Source: an uncultured Prevotella sp. (GTDB taxonomy: Bacteria > Bacteroidota > Bacteroidia > Bacteroidales > Bacteroidaceae). From it: a stretch of DNA of 44,563 bases. Below the pieces are notes generated by a model. That model searched no databases, was not told the origin of the DNA, and worked only from the letters and a program-made list of their open reading frames with translations. This document shows positions 18,383 to 25,779 of the stretch, piece after piece. The stretch lies in the NCBI GenBank assembly GCA_905236455.1, contig CAJOPT010000113.1:1-44563 (forward strand), in the 5' to 3' direction. A program made the translations under genes and the position numbers. How positions within the stretch are numbered: the stretch's first letter is position 1; each line of letters begins with the position of its first letter.

Positions 18383-18976
18383 TCAATGGTGATGTCCGCA
18401 ACCACAATGTCCGCATCCTGCGTCATCATGGTCATGACTGCCACAACCATCCTCACAGTCCTCACAGCCGCAGCCACAATGGTGTTCCATCTGGTTGATG
18501 AATCCAGTCACCTCCTCATCAGTGGCATCGCGTAACTCCAATACCTCCCCTCTGAAATTCAGGTCTTTTCCTGCCAGTGGGTGGTTAAGGTCCATTTTTA
18601 CCTTGTCGTCAGTAATGTCGAGCACATGACCGAGGAAATGGTTACCGTCTTCGTTTTGGAGGGGCACCACGGCTCCTTTGTATATGTGTTCGTGGTCGAA
18701 GTGGTTGTTGATGGAGAAGATACTCTTGTCCAAGTATACCACTCGTCCCTCCTCATAGTCTCCGTATGCCTTGTCCTTGGATACGATAAAATCAAACAAG
18801 TCACCTTTTTTATATGTCAGAAGCTGTTTCTCGAAGTCTTCGAGTGTAGTGTCAAAGCCACTGATAAACTGGAAAGGCTTTTCCTTAGTCATTTCTTCAA
18901 CAATAGCGTCTCCTCCGTCTTTCTCTATAAGTAGCTGATAAGTGACACTCACCAGCTTGTGTTCAATTTCGTTCAT
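18383..18976 (-). CDS. SlyD-type FKBP peptidyl-prolyl cis-trans isomerase
   Basis: A 197-aa cytoplasmic prolyl isomerase and chaperone. The FKBP part has VTYQLLIEKDGG, FQFISGFDTTLEDFEKQLLTYKKGD and LVYLDKS-like strands, interrupted by the insert-in-flap domain (VVPLQNEDGNHFLGHVLDITDDKVKMDLNHPLAGKDLNFRGEVLEL) diagnostic of SlyD. The last 30 residues are rich in His, Cys and Asp (HHCGCGCEDCEDGC, then HDHDDAGCGHCGCGHHH), a metal-binding tail as in nickel-handling SlyD. I start at ATG 18976, with AAGGAA upstream, rather than the in-frame ATG at 19003. Confidence 0.9.
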   Translation of the reverse strand: MNEIEHKLVSVTYQLLIEKDGGDAIVEEMTKEKPFQFISGFDTTLEDFEKQLLTYKKGDLFDFIVSKDKAYGDYEEGRVVYLDKSIFSINNHFDHEHIYKGAVVPLQNEDGNHFLGHVLDITDDKVKMDLNHPLAGKDLNFRGEVLELRDATDEEVTGFINQMEHHCGCGCEDCEDGCGSHDHDDAGCGHCGCGHHH

Positions 18977-19028
18977 ATTATTCCTTATATTAATACATTC
19001 CATTCCCTTTTGTGTACGTAATCCACAA

Positions 19029-19970
19029 TTATACGCTGGTCAGAAGTCTCAATTCTTCTGGTGTAATACCCAGATTGGCAGCGATGGTGTCTGCTGACAG
19101 CCCTGCCTTAAAAAGCATTCCGACAGAACTCTTCAACTGAGCATCTTTTTCAGCCATCTGAGCTTTTGTTTCAGCCATCTGGGCTTTTGTCTCAGCCAGT
19201 TCTTTATTTGTAGCCAGAAGTTCCGTGTCGCGGTCTTCTATGATGGAGAAATACTCATCCTCCACGTTCATCTCATGACGTACCTTGGCATCGGCAGCAG
19301 CGGCGGTAAGCCGGTGAACGATACGCAACATCTCAGCATCGTCCTCATATTCGGTCTCCTCCAGACTCAGTGTCTGCTGGTTGTCACCATTCTGGCGTGA
19401 CTGGTCAAACACGCTCAGCACTCTGTCCAACCTGTTGCCTGGGCGGACGTGCAGACGTGGTATCTGCACAATGATACTGTCGTGGGGCAGGCTGTCGACA
19501 AACGGGTTGGGCAATCCTTTCGTCACGACCTGTCCGTCATAGTCGTATGACTGACGACGAACATACAGTACAGGCTCTTCTATATCACCCACCTTATGTC
19601 CCAGCAGGTATACTGTCACCATTGGGATTGCGTATGCGCCGCGACCTTCTGACAGCATGTTGGCTTTGTTAGCATATTGTGCGCCCAGATATTGACGGAA
19701 GCGCAGCGTCTCCGTAGGTAGCCAAGTCTTCTGTAGCTCTATCAGTATCAGGTGTTCTGAGCCGTCTGCCTCGCGCACTGTGGCACCGAAGTCGATACGG
19801 AATATGGATAGTCCCTTGCGACCGATATTGGTGTACTCGTTGCGGCGCTGTTCCACCTCAACGACCTCTTTCTGCAATAGGGCTGAGAGAATAGTCCTGG
19901 TTATGCGCTCATCTTCAAGCAGATACTTGAAGACAATGTCGTAGATGGGATTGGCAATTGTCGTCATCAT
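19029..19970 (-). CDS. Rpn-family PD-(D/E)XK nuclease / putative transposase
   Basis: A 313-aa protein of the Rpn or PD-(D/E)XK nuclease transposase family, common in many copies in Bacteroidetes. MTTIANPIYDIVFKYLLEDERI starts the domain, RIDFGATV holds the core Asp and HLILIELQKTW the Glu-x-Gln-Lys. LGAQYANKANML and VTVYLLGHKVGD are typical of it. The end has a 7-residue repeat (AETKAQM twice, then AEKDAQL), a predicted coiled coil, followed by a GITPEELRLL motif. I chose ATG 19970, since the earlier in-frame start lies in the upstream repeat. Cellular role is uncertain. Rpn proteins in E. coli promote RecA-independent recombination. Confidence 0.82.
   Translation of the reverse strand: MMTTIANPIYDIVFKYLLEDERITRTILSALLQKEVVEVEQRRNEYTNIGRKGLSIFRIDFGATVREADGSEHLILIELQKTWLPTETLRFRQYLGAQYANKANMLSEGRGAYAIPMVTVYLLGHKVGDIEEPVLYVRRQSYDYDGQVVTKGLPNPFVDSLPHDSIIVQIPRLHVRPGNRLDRVLSVFDQSRQNGDNQQTLSLEETEYEDDAEMLRIVHRLTAAAADAKVRHEMNVEDEYFSIIEDRDTELLATNKELAETKAQMAETKAQMAEKDAQLKSSVGMLFKAGLSADTIAANLGITPEELRLLTSV
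19149..19199. repeat. 21-bp tandem repeat within the Rpn-like gene
   Basis: About two and a half units of a 21-bp sequence (TCAGCCATCTGNGCTTTTGT on the plus strand) encode AETKAQM repeats in the coiled coil. Units differ at only a few bases, so copy number may vary between strains. Confidence 0.7.
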
Positions 19971-19990
19971 TCTGTTCTTTAAGGATTCAC

Positions 19991-20068
19991 TTGCAAAGAT
20001 AATGCAAATCAAGCGCAATAAAGCTTGCTTTAAATTGCTGAGATGTAGCTTATCTTATGCAAAGATAC
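19991..20068 (-). repeat. Promoter-carrying repeat family I, copy B
   Basis: This copy is the clearest: both ends carry CAAAGATA (19994-20001 and about 20060-20067), which on the minus strand is TATCTTTG. The core is AAAGCTTGCTTT. It lies directly upstream of the Rpn-like gene, with the inner -7 box 24 bp before its ATG. Confidence 0.8.
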
Positions 20069-20169
20069 GGATTCTTTCCGAAAGTGCCAAACATTCACGA
20101 AAGAAATCTTTAGTACGCTTTCACCAAGCTTCCATAAATCATGCGGCAAAAAATTTTCTGTCAAATCAC

Positions 20170-20200
20170 TTTGCGGTCTCATGGTTATTCCTTATATTTG
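20170..20200 (+). promoter_or_regulatory. Promoter of the surface lipoprotein gene
   Basis: TTTG (20170-20173), 19 bp, then TATATTTG (20193-20200) fits the Bacteroidetes promoter. The start codon lies 52 bp downstream. Confidence 0.6.
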
Positions 20201-20251
20201 CAGAAAGTTGGACGATAACATCAAACGAAATAAAACTATTAACGAGGAATT

Positions 20252-21292
20252 ATGAAATCATTTATCAAGCAGTTTTCCTGTATTTTATACATGCTGACAT
20301 TGTATTTCAGCATGACAGGTTGCAGCAGCGATGAAGACGAGACAATATCATTGGAGTACGGTAGCGTAAGAAAGATGGTTCTTGGCAAGTGGGTCGTTAC
20401 AAGTGGCAATGGCAGCAGCACCAACCGTGTTCTGACATTCACGAGCGACGGATACTATACAGACTCATCCGATGGCGGCACCAAGAAACATTCCTGGAAG
20501 CTAAGCGGCTCTGACAGTAGCAGTGAGCCATATTATGGAGGCATCTATTTGGATGACACCTACTATGACATAAAGTCCTTGGGCGAAGGCTACTGGAAAC
20601 TGGTCGACAAGAACGGCAACACCCTTAGGATGGACCGTAGTGGAGGCGAAAGCGATAACGGAAACAACAGTGGAGAAAGCGGTGGAAACAACGGAAATGA
20701 CACAAGCTATCTTTCCTGTCCCGACTCCAACCACCCGCACATGATTGACCTTGGCTTACCGAGCGGCACTAAATGGGCTTGCTGTAACGTTGGAGCGACT
20801 GCCCCTGAAGGATATGGTGGCTACTATGCTTGGGGAGAGACAAGTGAGAAGAACGTGTATAACTGGGATACATATCAGTATGGTTTCTATGATTATGATG
20901 GTGACTTCAGTCAATTGGTAAACATTGGCACCGACATTGCCGGTACTCAGTATGACGTTGCTACGGCAAAGTTGGGCAGCGGCTGGGTGATGCCGTCACT
21001 TGCTCAGCAGGAGGAGCTTGTAAGCAACACTACTTCCGAGTGGGCAACCGTTAATGGTATTAATGGTCGCAAGTTCACTGGCAGCAATGGTAGTACCATC
21101 TTCCTTCCTGCCACGGGCAAGCGTTGGAGTAGCGATCTCTACAGCGTTGGCTCAAGCGGCAACTACTGGTCGTCTTCGCTCGACGAGAGCTACCCATACT
21201 ACGCATGGTACCTCTACTTCAATTCGGGAGGTGTGAGCACGTACTACTTCGACCGCGGTCGCGGTCTATCTGTTCGCCCTGTGCGCAAGTAA
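20252..21292 (+). CDS. Surface lipoprotein with lipocalin-like and FISUMP-like domains
   Basis: A 346-aa lipoprotein: signal peptide with a lipobox ending in Cys24, then SSDEDE, an acidic run matching the Bacteroidetes export signal for the cell surface. Residues about 37-130 (KWVVTSGNG, FTSDGYYTDSS, YWKLVDKNG) look lipocalin-like. A Gly/Asn/Ser linker (133-153) follows. Residues 160-346 (MIDLGLPSGTKWACCNVGA, YYAWGETSE, WVMPSLAQQEELV, IFLPATGKRW, YWSSSL, GLSVRPVRK) match the FISUMP-type (Fibrobacter succinogenes major paralogous) domain family often found as many paralogs. Function is unknown. The Tyr/Ser/Trp-rich end may bind ligands. Confidence 0.82.
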   Translation: MKSFIKQFSCILYMLTLYFSMTGCSSDEDETISLEYGSVRKMVLGKWVVTSGNGSSTNRVLTFTSDGYYTDSSDGGTKKHSWKLSGSDSSSEPYYGGIYLDDTYYDIKSLGEGYWKLVDKNGNTLRMDRSGGESDNGNNSGESGGNNGNDTSYLSCPDSNHPHMIDLGLPSGTKWACCNVGATAPEGYGGYYAWGETSEKNVYNWDTYQYGFYDYDGDFSQLVNIGTDIAGTQYDVATAKLGSGWVMPSLAQQEELVSNTTSEWATVNGINGRKFTGSNGSTIFLPATGKRWSSDLYSVGSSGNYWSSSLDESYPYYAWYLYFNSGGVSTYYFDRGRGLSVRPVRK

Positions 21293-21373
21293 CCGGCTTG
21301 CCGCTTCGCTTGTCGAAGAATTGATTGCATCCTTTCCCCAAGGCGACCCAAGATAGCAGAGCGATTTTCTAAA

Positions 21374-21448
21374 AGCATTGATATTGTAATAGAAGATGTA
21401 TGCTTTAGTCTGTCTATATGATAGCTCTACCAAGTCAATATCAATGCT
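21374..21448. repeat. 13-bp inverted repeat around a 49-bp loop
   Basis: AGCATTGATATTG (21374-21386) and its exact reverse complement CAATATCAATGCT (21436-21448) flank a 49-bp sequence. The flanks (TTCTAAA on both sides) extend the similarity. It may be an RNA hairpin or the end structure of a tiny mobile element. Confidence 0.65.
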
Positions 21449-21520
21449 ATTCTAAAGCTAAAATTTTGCTTTTATGGGTTCCGTGTCACGTTTGCGTCAC
21501 CGAGACACGCTAAAAATGTG

Positions 21521-21564
21521 GTGTGACGCGTGACACAAATTTACATTTTTCTGAAACTGTTTTT
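21521..21564 (+). repeat. Repeat family III, copy 1
   Basis: GTGTGACGCGTGAC followed by CAAATTTACATTTTTCT and an AAACTG-TTTTT end. The same sequence occurs in the opposite direction at 44415-44459 with 2 mismatches and 1 indel. Confidence 0.8.
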
Positions 21565-21638
21565 TGATTTACGTCAAAAAAACGGCAGGATAATAAAATC
21601 CGGGAAATAAAACTGATGCGTCAATGGAAAAACATATC

Positions 21639-21646
21639 TATCTTTG
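21639..21646 (+). promoter_or_regulatory. -7 box of the small exported protein gene
   Basis: TATCTTTG followed by CA, about 97 bp before the ATG at 21743. This leaves a long 5' leader. Confidence 0.5.
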
Positions 21647-21742
21647 CACTCGGATAACAAAGCGAAAGAGATTATATTTTTTAGTATTTTAGTTTAAGGA
21701 TAACGGGCTTGTGATAAGCCCCATTAAAAGAAAGGTAAAAAG

Positions 21743-22105
21743 ATGAAAAAGATTGTTTTAGCTGTAGTGGCAGTGCTGAGTATGACTCAGGCATTTGCAG
21801 TTGAGAACACAACGACAGAGAATGGTTATGAGAATGCATACGAGATGAAGATTTCTACATCCTCGTTGAGCAACACCCTGAAACTGGACGGTGAGCAGAC
21901 CGAGGCTGTCGAGTATGTCAACAGAAGGTTTGAGAGAGACCTCCGCAAGGCGGGCAAAGCTTCAGAAGAGCATCGCTCAGCAATGTTGAGCAAGGCTATC
22001 AAGAAGGATTTGAGCTACATGCACACCATTCTTAACCGTGAGCAGTATCAGAAATATTTGATGCTGTTGAATGCAACCCTTAACAACCGTGGGTTGAACA
22101 AATAA
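21743..22105 (+). CDS. Small exported protein of unknown function
   Basis: A 120-aa protein with a clear signal peptide (MKKIVLAVVAVLSMTQAFA). The mature part is mostly helical and charged, with SSLSNTLKLDGEQTEAVEYVNRRFERDLRKA and a C-terminal helix (ILNREQYQKYLMLLNATLNNRG). The LNREQYQKYLMLLNA ending recalls Spy/CpxP-like or similar helical periplasmic proteins of Bacteroidetes, where a regulated helix ends in L-x-x-x-Q-x-x-K-Y. I do not recognise the family with certainty. It has a promoter with a long leader and a strong terminator, so it is a single-gene unit. Confidence 0.8.
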   Translation: MKKIVLAVVAVLSMTQAFAVENTTTENGYENAYEMKISTSSLSNTLKLDGEQTEAVEYVNRRFERDLRKAGKASEEHRSAMLSKAIKKDLSYMHTILNREQYQKYLMLLNATLNNRGLNK

Positions 22106-22132
22106 GTTTGAGAGAATAGAAGTTGAAATGGG

Positions 22133-22169
22133 AAAGCCGCAATATCCATAGTGGATTTGCGGCTTTTTT
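22133..22169 (+). terminator. Intrinsic terminator of the small exported protein gene
   Basis: AAAGCCGCAA pairs with TTGCGGCTTT, with ATCC/GGAT inside, followed by a run of six T. This is a textbook rho-independent terminator, 28 bp after the stop. Confidence 0.9.
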
Positions 22170-22194
22170 GTATTGTGCTTACTTAATTGCATAA

Positions 22195-22291
22195 ATCAGG
22201 CTTTCCCTTCGGCCGCCGATTTTCAATTCTCACACTCAACAAAAGAAATATATTCCTTTTGCATTCGTTTTCTCGAAATTTTGTACCTTTG
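22195..22291 (+). repeat. Promoter-carrying repeat family II, copy upstream of the subtilase gene
   Basis: ATCAGGCTTTC, TTTCAATTCTCACACTC, the inverted AAAAGAAA...CCTTTTGCA and a closing TACCTTTG (22284-22291) align with 13332-13431. The -7 box is only 5 bp before the start codon of the downstream gene. Confidence 0.7.
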
Positions 22292-22296
22292 TCCCC

Positions 22297-24510
22297 ATGA
22301 AGCTGAAGACCATCATAATACTCATCGCATACATGTTGGCATTGTTGCCTCTACATGCGCAGCACCTCGCAGGTGGAAAGCTGTCACCGTTCGTAGGCAG
22401 AATCCTACAGCAGCATGAGACCGATAGAAGTCGCAAGGCTCCGTCACAGAATCCGCTTGCCAGTGAAGCGTTTTTGACGGCATTCGTACGAGTTGAGGGT
22501 GATGCGGAGTCGCTTTTTGAGGAGTACAATTGTAAAGAGCTGGCAAGGTTTGGGAATATCTATATTGCGGGAATACCAATAAATAAACTCGGAGCTTTGT
22601 CGCTACGTAAGGAGGTTTGCCGGATTGAGGCAGGACCACGTTGTACGGCACAGATGGACTCTGCCGCAATACTCACACATGCTATTCCTGTTTACGCAGG
22701 CTCAGCCTTGCCCCATGCCTATACAGGTAATGGGGTCGTGATGGGAGTGCAGGACGTAGGGTTCGACCTAACCCATCCTACGTTCTATGGCGGCACGCCG
22801 CGGGGTTACCGTATAAAGGCCTTTTGGGACCAGTTGTCTGTTGACACACTCAATAGTACCCTTTACGTAGGCAACGACTATACCACCGAGAATGATATCC
22901 TTGCCTATGCGCATTCACGCGATGCCCATCTTTTGTCGCATGGCACTCATACGGCAGGCAGTGCGGCAGGATTCAGCTATCCCTATCGTGGCATGGCTTT
23001 CGAGAGTGATATCTGTCTGGTGTCGAATGCAGTCTCTAACGATGTGGAGCTTATAGACAGTATAAACCTTTATAAATATACAAGTGCCACAGATGCCTTG
23101 GGGTTCAAATACATCTTCGACTATGCGGAGAGTGTAGGCAAGCCCTGTGTCATCTCTTTCAGTGAGGGATCTCACGAGTCCTTTGACGAAGATGAGCGTC
23201 TTTATTTTGAGGTCTTGGAATCACTCACCGGACCAGGTCGTATTATTGTAGCCTCGGCAGGTAATATAGGACATACCACCACATATTTCCATAAGCCGCG
23301 AGGGGAGGAGTCAAAAGGCTCTTTTATCTATTCTGTTGACAGTACTATGGTGTTTCGTATAAAAGGCGACGCTCCTTTTACTATCCGTATGAAGGTATAT
23401 ACGAATAATATGGAGACTTTTGACATCACTTCGGACCAGATACTTGCCGCAGGTGAGAGTGAGTATATTGACACCCTGAACACATCAGACGGAAAATATA
23501 TCATTGACGCGCTGGGATATAAATCCGCATACAATCCTCAGGAGCCTGTGTGTGTGATGCTTGTTAAGGCACCACATATATTAGGTGCGGGCACTTTAGT
23601 CTCGCTCGAGCTTGTCGGCAAGGATGCCGATGTGGAGTTCTATCGTTCTACCGGTGGCTTACGTACTGACCCCCGTGATCCGTCGATGACAGCCGGAGAG
23701 TATTCGCATAGCATACATACACCAGGCAGTGCTCCGGCGGTTATCTGTGTGGGGGCGACGACATACCGTAAAGGTGCCCTAAACTACAAAAACAACTGGA
23801 AGCCCCTTGATTGGGGGAATAGCGGTGAGCGTGCCCGTTTCTCATCGATAGGTCCGGCAGCTGACGGACGTGTCAAGCCCGATGTCGTGGCACCCGGTGT
23901 TTGTGTGATCTCATCCTACAGCAGTTATTTCATGGAGCATAATCCCACACATACAAGTATTGACTGGAATGTAAGCAACTTTGACTATAACGGACGTACA
24001 TACGGATGGAATGCCATGACGGGAACATCTATGTCTACGCCTATTGTCGGCGGTGCTGTCGCATTGTGGTTAGAGGCTTGTCCTACTCTCACACCCGATC
24101 AGGTAAGGGAGGTGTTGAGTAAGACATGTCGCCATAATGATCCGTCGCTGACATATCCTAACAATTATTATGGATATGGTGAGATTGATGTATACGCAGG
24201 TCTTGTAGAGGTGTTGAAGATAAAGGCAAGCGGCTTGTCCTCCCTCCCTGTCAGTCACCCTGAAAATGTAAGTATAGCCTTGAATGGTAATCTTCTGTCA
24301 TTGCAATGGGCAGAGCTCTCTCAAACCTCGTCAACTTTATATCTGTATGCTGTTAATGGTAATATGGTAGACAAGGTTCATATTCCTTCCGGATTACTGT
24401 CGTTTGATTTGAGCTTGGGTCATCTACCACAAGGTGTCTATGCCATTCATCTTGTTAGTGCCAGCCCAGGATGTTCTGGCTCAGAGATAATAAGGATTGG
24501 ACATAGATAA
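22297..24510 (+). CDS. Secreted subtilisin-like serine protease (S8)
   Basis: A 737-aa protease exported by a signal peptide (MKLKTIIILIAYMLALLPLHA). The S8 triad is present: Asp153 (VMGVQDVGFD), His215 (LLSHGTHTAGSAAG) and Ser578 (GTSMSTPIVGG). The oxyanion Asn is in IVASAGNIGH. Between His and Ser there is a long insert of about 150 residues with beta-rich sequence, as in some Bacteroidetes members. The end (YLYAVNGNMVDKVHIPSG, then LPQGVYAIHLV) resembles a type IX secretion sorting domain. The -7 box sits 6 bp before the ATG, so the mRNA may be leaderless. Confidence 0.9.
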   Translation: MKLKTIIILIAYMLALLPLHAQHLAGGKLSPFVGRILQQHETDRSRKAPSQNPLASEAFLTAFVRVEGDAESLFEEYNCKELARFGNIYIAGIPINKLGALSLRKEVCRIEAGPRCTAQMDSAAILTHAIPVYAGSALPHAYTGNGVVMGVQDVGFDLTHPTFYGGTPRGYRIKAFWDQLSVDTLNSTLYVGNDYTTENDILAYAHSRDAHLLSHGTHTAGSAAGFSYPYRGMAFESDICLVSNAVSNDVELIDSINLYKYTSATDALGFKYIFDYAESVGKPCVISFSEGSHESFDEDERLYFEVLESLTGPGRIIVASAGNIGHTTTYFHKPRGEESKGSFIYSVDSTMVFRIKGDAPFTIRMKVYTNNMETFDITSDQILAAGESEYIDTLNTSDGKYIIDALGYKSAYNPQEPVCVMLVKAPHILGAGTLVSLELVGKDADVEFYRSTGGLRTDPRDPSMTAGEYSHSIHTPGSAPAVICVGATTYRKGALNYKNNWKPLDWGNSGERARFSSIGPAADGRVKPDVVAPGVCVISSYSSYFMEHNPTHTSIDWNVSNFDYNGRTYGWNAMTGTSMSTPIVGGAVALWLEACPTLTPDQVREVLSKTCRHNDPSLTYPNNYYGYGEIDVYAGLVEVLKIKASGLSSLPVSHPENVSIALNGNLLSLQWAELSQTSSTLYLYAVNGNMVDKVHIPSGLLSFDLSLGHLPQGVYAIHLVSASPGCSGSEIIRIGHR

Positions 24511-24559
24511 TCACTCTCATCATTATTAGGTATTTTTGCAAAACCCCTATTTTTAGGTA

Positions 24560-24590
24560 TTGTATGATTGTGTTTTTACAATTACCTTTG
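24560..24590 (+). promoter_or_regulatory. Orphan promoter with upstream direct repeat
   Basis: TTG (24560-24562), 20 bp, then TACCTTTG (24583-24590). Two TTAGGTATT copies and an ACCCCTA sequence just upstream (about 24526-24562) form an imperfect inverted repeat that could be an operator. Confidence 0.55.
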
Positions 24591-24596
24591 CACCGG

Positions 24597-24775
24597 ATTT
24601 AGTAATGTGTGACAGTGATAAACTTTTTAGATAATCAATCTTGTTCGCTAAATAAAATTCATAATGTTTTTGTATAATCATAGAGGGCTGTCCGTGAGGA
24701 TGGTCCTTAATGTTTTAAGGCATAGAGGACAATTTCCTCAATGTTTATGCGCTACATTTTTATCCTTTTTACTTG
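24597..24775 (+). ncRNA. Candidate small RNA
   Basis: Downstream of the promoter lie GGTCCTTAATG-type hairpins: a 6-bp CCTTAA/TTAAGG stem with a TGTT loop (24705-24720) and a GAGGA/TCCTC stem (24725-24739), then a T-rich end near 24757-24770. No good ORF is present. It does not match a family that I can name. Ends are approximate. Confidence 0.3.
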
Positions 24776-24802
24776 CTAAATGGAAAAAATAGTTTATCTT
24801 TG
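24773..24802 (+). promoter_or_regulatory. Promoter of the thioesterase gene
   Basis: TTG (24773-24775), 19 bp, then TATCTTTG (24795-24802). This places the start of transcription near 24808 and rules out an in-frame start codon at 24780. Confidence 0.65.
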
Positions 24803-24842
24803 TGCAAACAAATATATAATAGTAGAGTTTTATACCTGTAAG

Positions 24843-25250
24843 ATGAGGAAATTCATAGAGTTCTTTAAGAGAGACCGTTTTGCGGTTATGGCTGGTGCGG
24901 AGCTGTTAGAGGTGCGCGAGGGCTATGCTAAGGCACGCATGCTTATTACATCCCAGCATCTCAATGGAGGAGATGTGTGTCAGGGTGGCGCATTGTTTAC
25001 TTTGGCAGACTTGGCTTTTGCCGCTGCGGTAAACAGTCATTTGAAGCTTACATTCTCCACAACTTCAAGCATAACCTTTGTACGTTCTGTTGCCAAAGGA
25101 TATGTATATGCAGAGGCAAATGAGATAGTGAACCATCATAGGATGCCTTTTGGTGAGGTGAGGATTACCGATGAACAAGGCAATCTGGTGGCTGTATTCA
25201 CGTCAAGCGGTTATCGCAAAGATATACACATTGACACTCTTCAAGCGTGA
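24843..25250 (+). CDS. Hotdog-fold acyl-CoA thioesterase (PaaI-like)
   Basis: A 135-aa protein of the PaaI thioesterase family that hydrolyses acyl- or aryl-CoA. LNGGDVCQGGALFTLADLAFAAAVNSH (the catalytic-site region, with GG and D) and the strands TTSSITFVRSVAKGYVYAEANE and RMPFGEVRITDEQGNLVAVFTSSGY are characteristic. I chose ATG 24843 because the promoter's -7 box lies downstream of the earlier in-frame ATG. It converges on the ACT-PaaK operon and may act on the CoA esters made there, which is inference from position only. Confidence 0.88.
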   Translation: MRKFIEFFKRDRFAVMAGAELLEVREGYAKARMLITSQHLNGGDVCQGGALFTLADLAFAAAVNSHLKLTFSTTSSITFVRSVAKGYVYAEANEIVNHHRMPFGEVRITDEQGNLVAVFTSSGYRKDIHIDTLQA

Positions 25251-25258
25251 TACTATTT

Positions 25259-25300
25259 ATTTATTGCAGGGATTATATTATGAGAATCCCTGCAATAAAT
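25259..25300. terminator. Bidirectional terminator between thioesterase and ACT genes
   Basis: A perfect 16-bp stem (ATTTATTGCAGGGATT and its complement) with a 10-nt loop lies between two convergent genes. T- and A-rich flanks allow it to end both transcripts. Confidence 0.85.
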
Positions 25301-25322
25301 TCTTGAGTGCTTATTCAGATAA

Positions 25323-25751
25323 TTATCCGATGCTTGCCAAGGCGTTTTCGGATATGTACTTCAGGTTCTTGTCAATAATAGTCTGGCGAGCTTGTTCCGC
25401 CTCGTCAGTGCGGAAAATGAGAATTCCTTTGCCATTTAGCATAAACGTATACATATAAGTAATGCCTATGCCTGCTTCGCTGAATGCCTCGATAGCCTCG
25501 GCGGCACGTCCCGGGTAATTGTCAAGCTCCAGTGCAAAGACATCCGACAAAGCAACAGCGACTCCAGCTTTCTTCAGTTCCTCATGGGCACGAAGAGGCT
25601 CACTACAGATAATACGGTAGATACCGTATTCTGCGGTGTCGGCTATGGTTGACGCAATAATTTGTATTTCTGCCTGTTTCAGCAGATTGAGAACCTTGAG
25701 CAATGTTCCCGCCCTGTTCTCAATGAAGATAGATAACTGGTGAATAGTCAT
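25323..25751 (-). CDS. Tandem ACT-domain amino-acid-binding protein
   Basis: A 142-aa protein made of two ACT domains: residues 1-66 (MTIHQLSIFIENRAGTLLKVLNLL, then EYGIYRIIC) and about 70-142 (VFALELDNYPGRAAEAIEAFSEAGIGITYMYTF, then ILIFRTDEAEQA). ACT domains bind amino acids. It lies 28 bp after paaK, a pairing common in Bacteroidetes and Clostridia, where the protein may sense an aromatic or branched amino acid to regulate aryl-acid metabolism. That role is inferred from association. Confidence 0.87.
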   Translation of the reverse strand: MTIHQLSIFIENRAGTLLKVLNLLKQAEIQIIASTIADTAEYGIYRIICSEPLRAHEELKKAGVAVALSDVFALELDNYPGRAAEAIEAFSEAGIGITYMYTFMLNGKGILIFRTDEAEQARQTIIDKNLKYISENALASIG

Positions 25752-25779
25752 GATATTTGATACTTTTCTTAATTATGGT

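Larger units (their letters stand above)
21293..21742. other. Intergenic region with inverted repeats and a shared repeat
   Basis: About 450 bp without a gene. It holds a 13-bp inverted repeat (21374-21448), a CGTGTC/GACACG stem (about 21482-21509), repeat family III copy 1 (21521-21564) and a -7 box TATCTTTG at 21639-21646 serving the next gene. Confidence 0.6.
24511..24842. other. Intergenic region with an orphan promoter and RNA hairpins
   Basis: A promoter at 24560-24590 is followed by about 190 bp that lack a plausible gene. A 9-codon reading frame starts at 24605. The thioesterase has its own promoter at 24773-24802. Confidence 0.6.

Noticed and set aside
21293..21742. CRISPR array or attachment site
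   Set aside because: Repeats are not regularly spaced, and no cas or integrase gene is near.
24780..24842. Upstream start for the thioesterase
   Set aside because: The promoter -7 box lies at 24795-24802, downstream of that codon.
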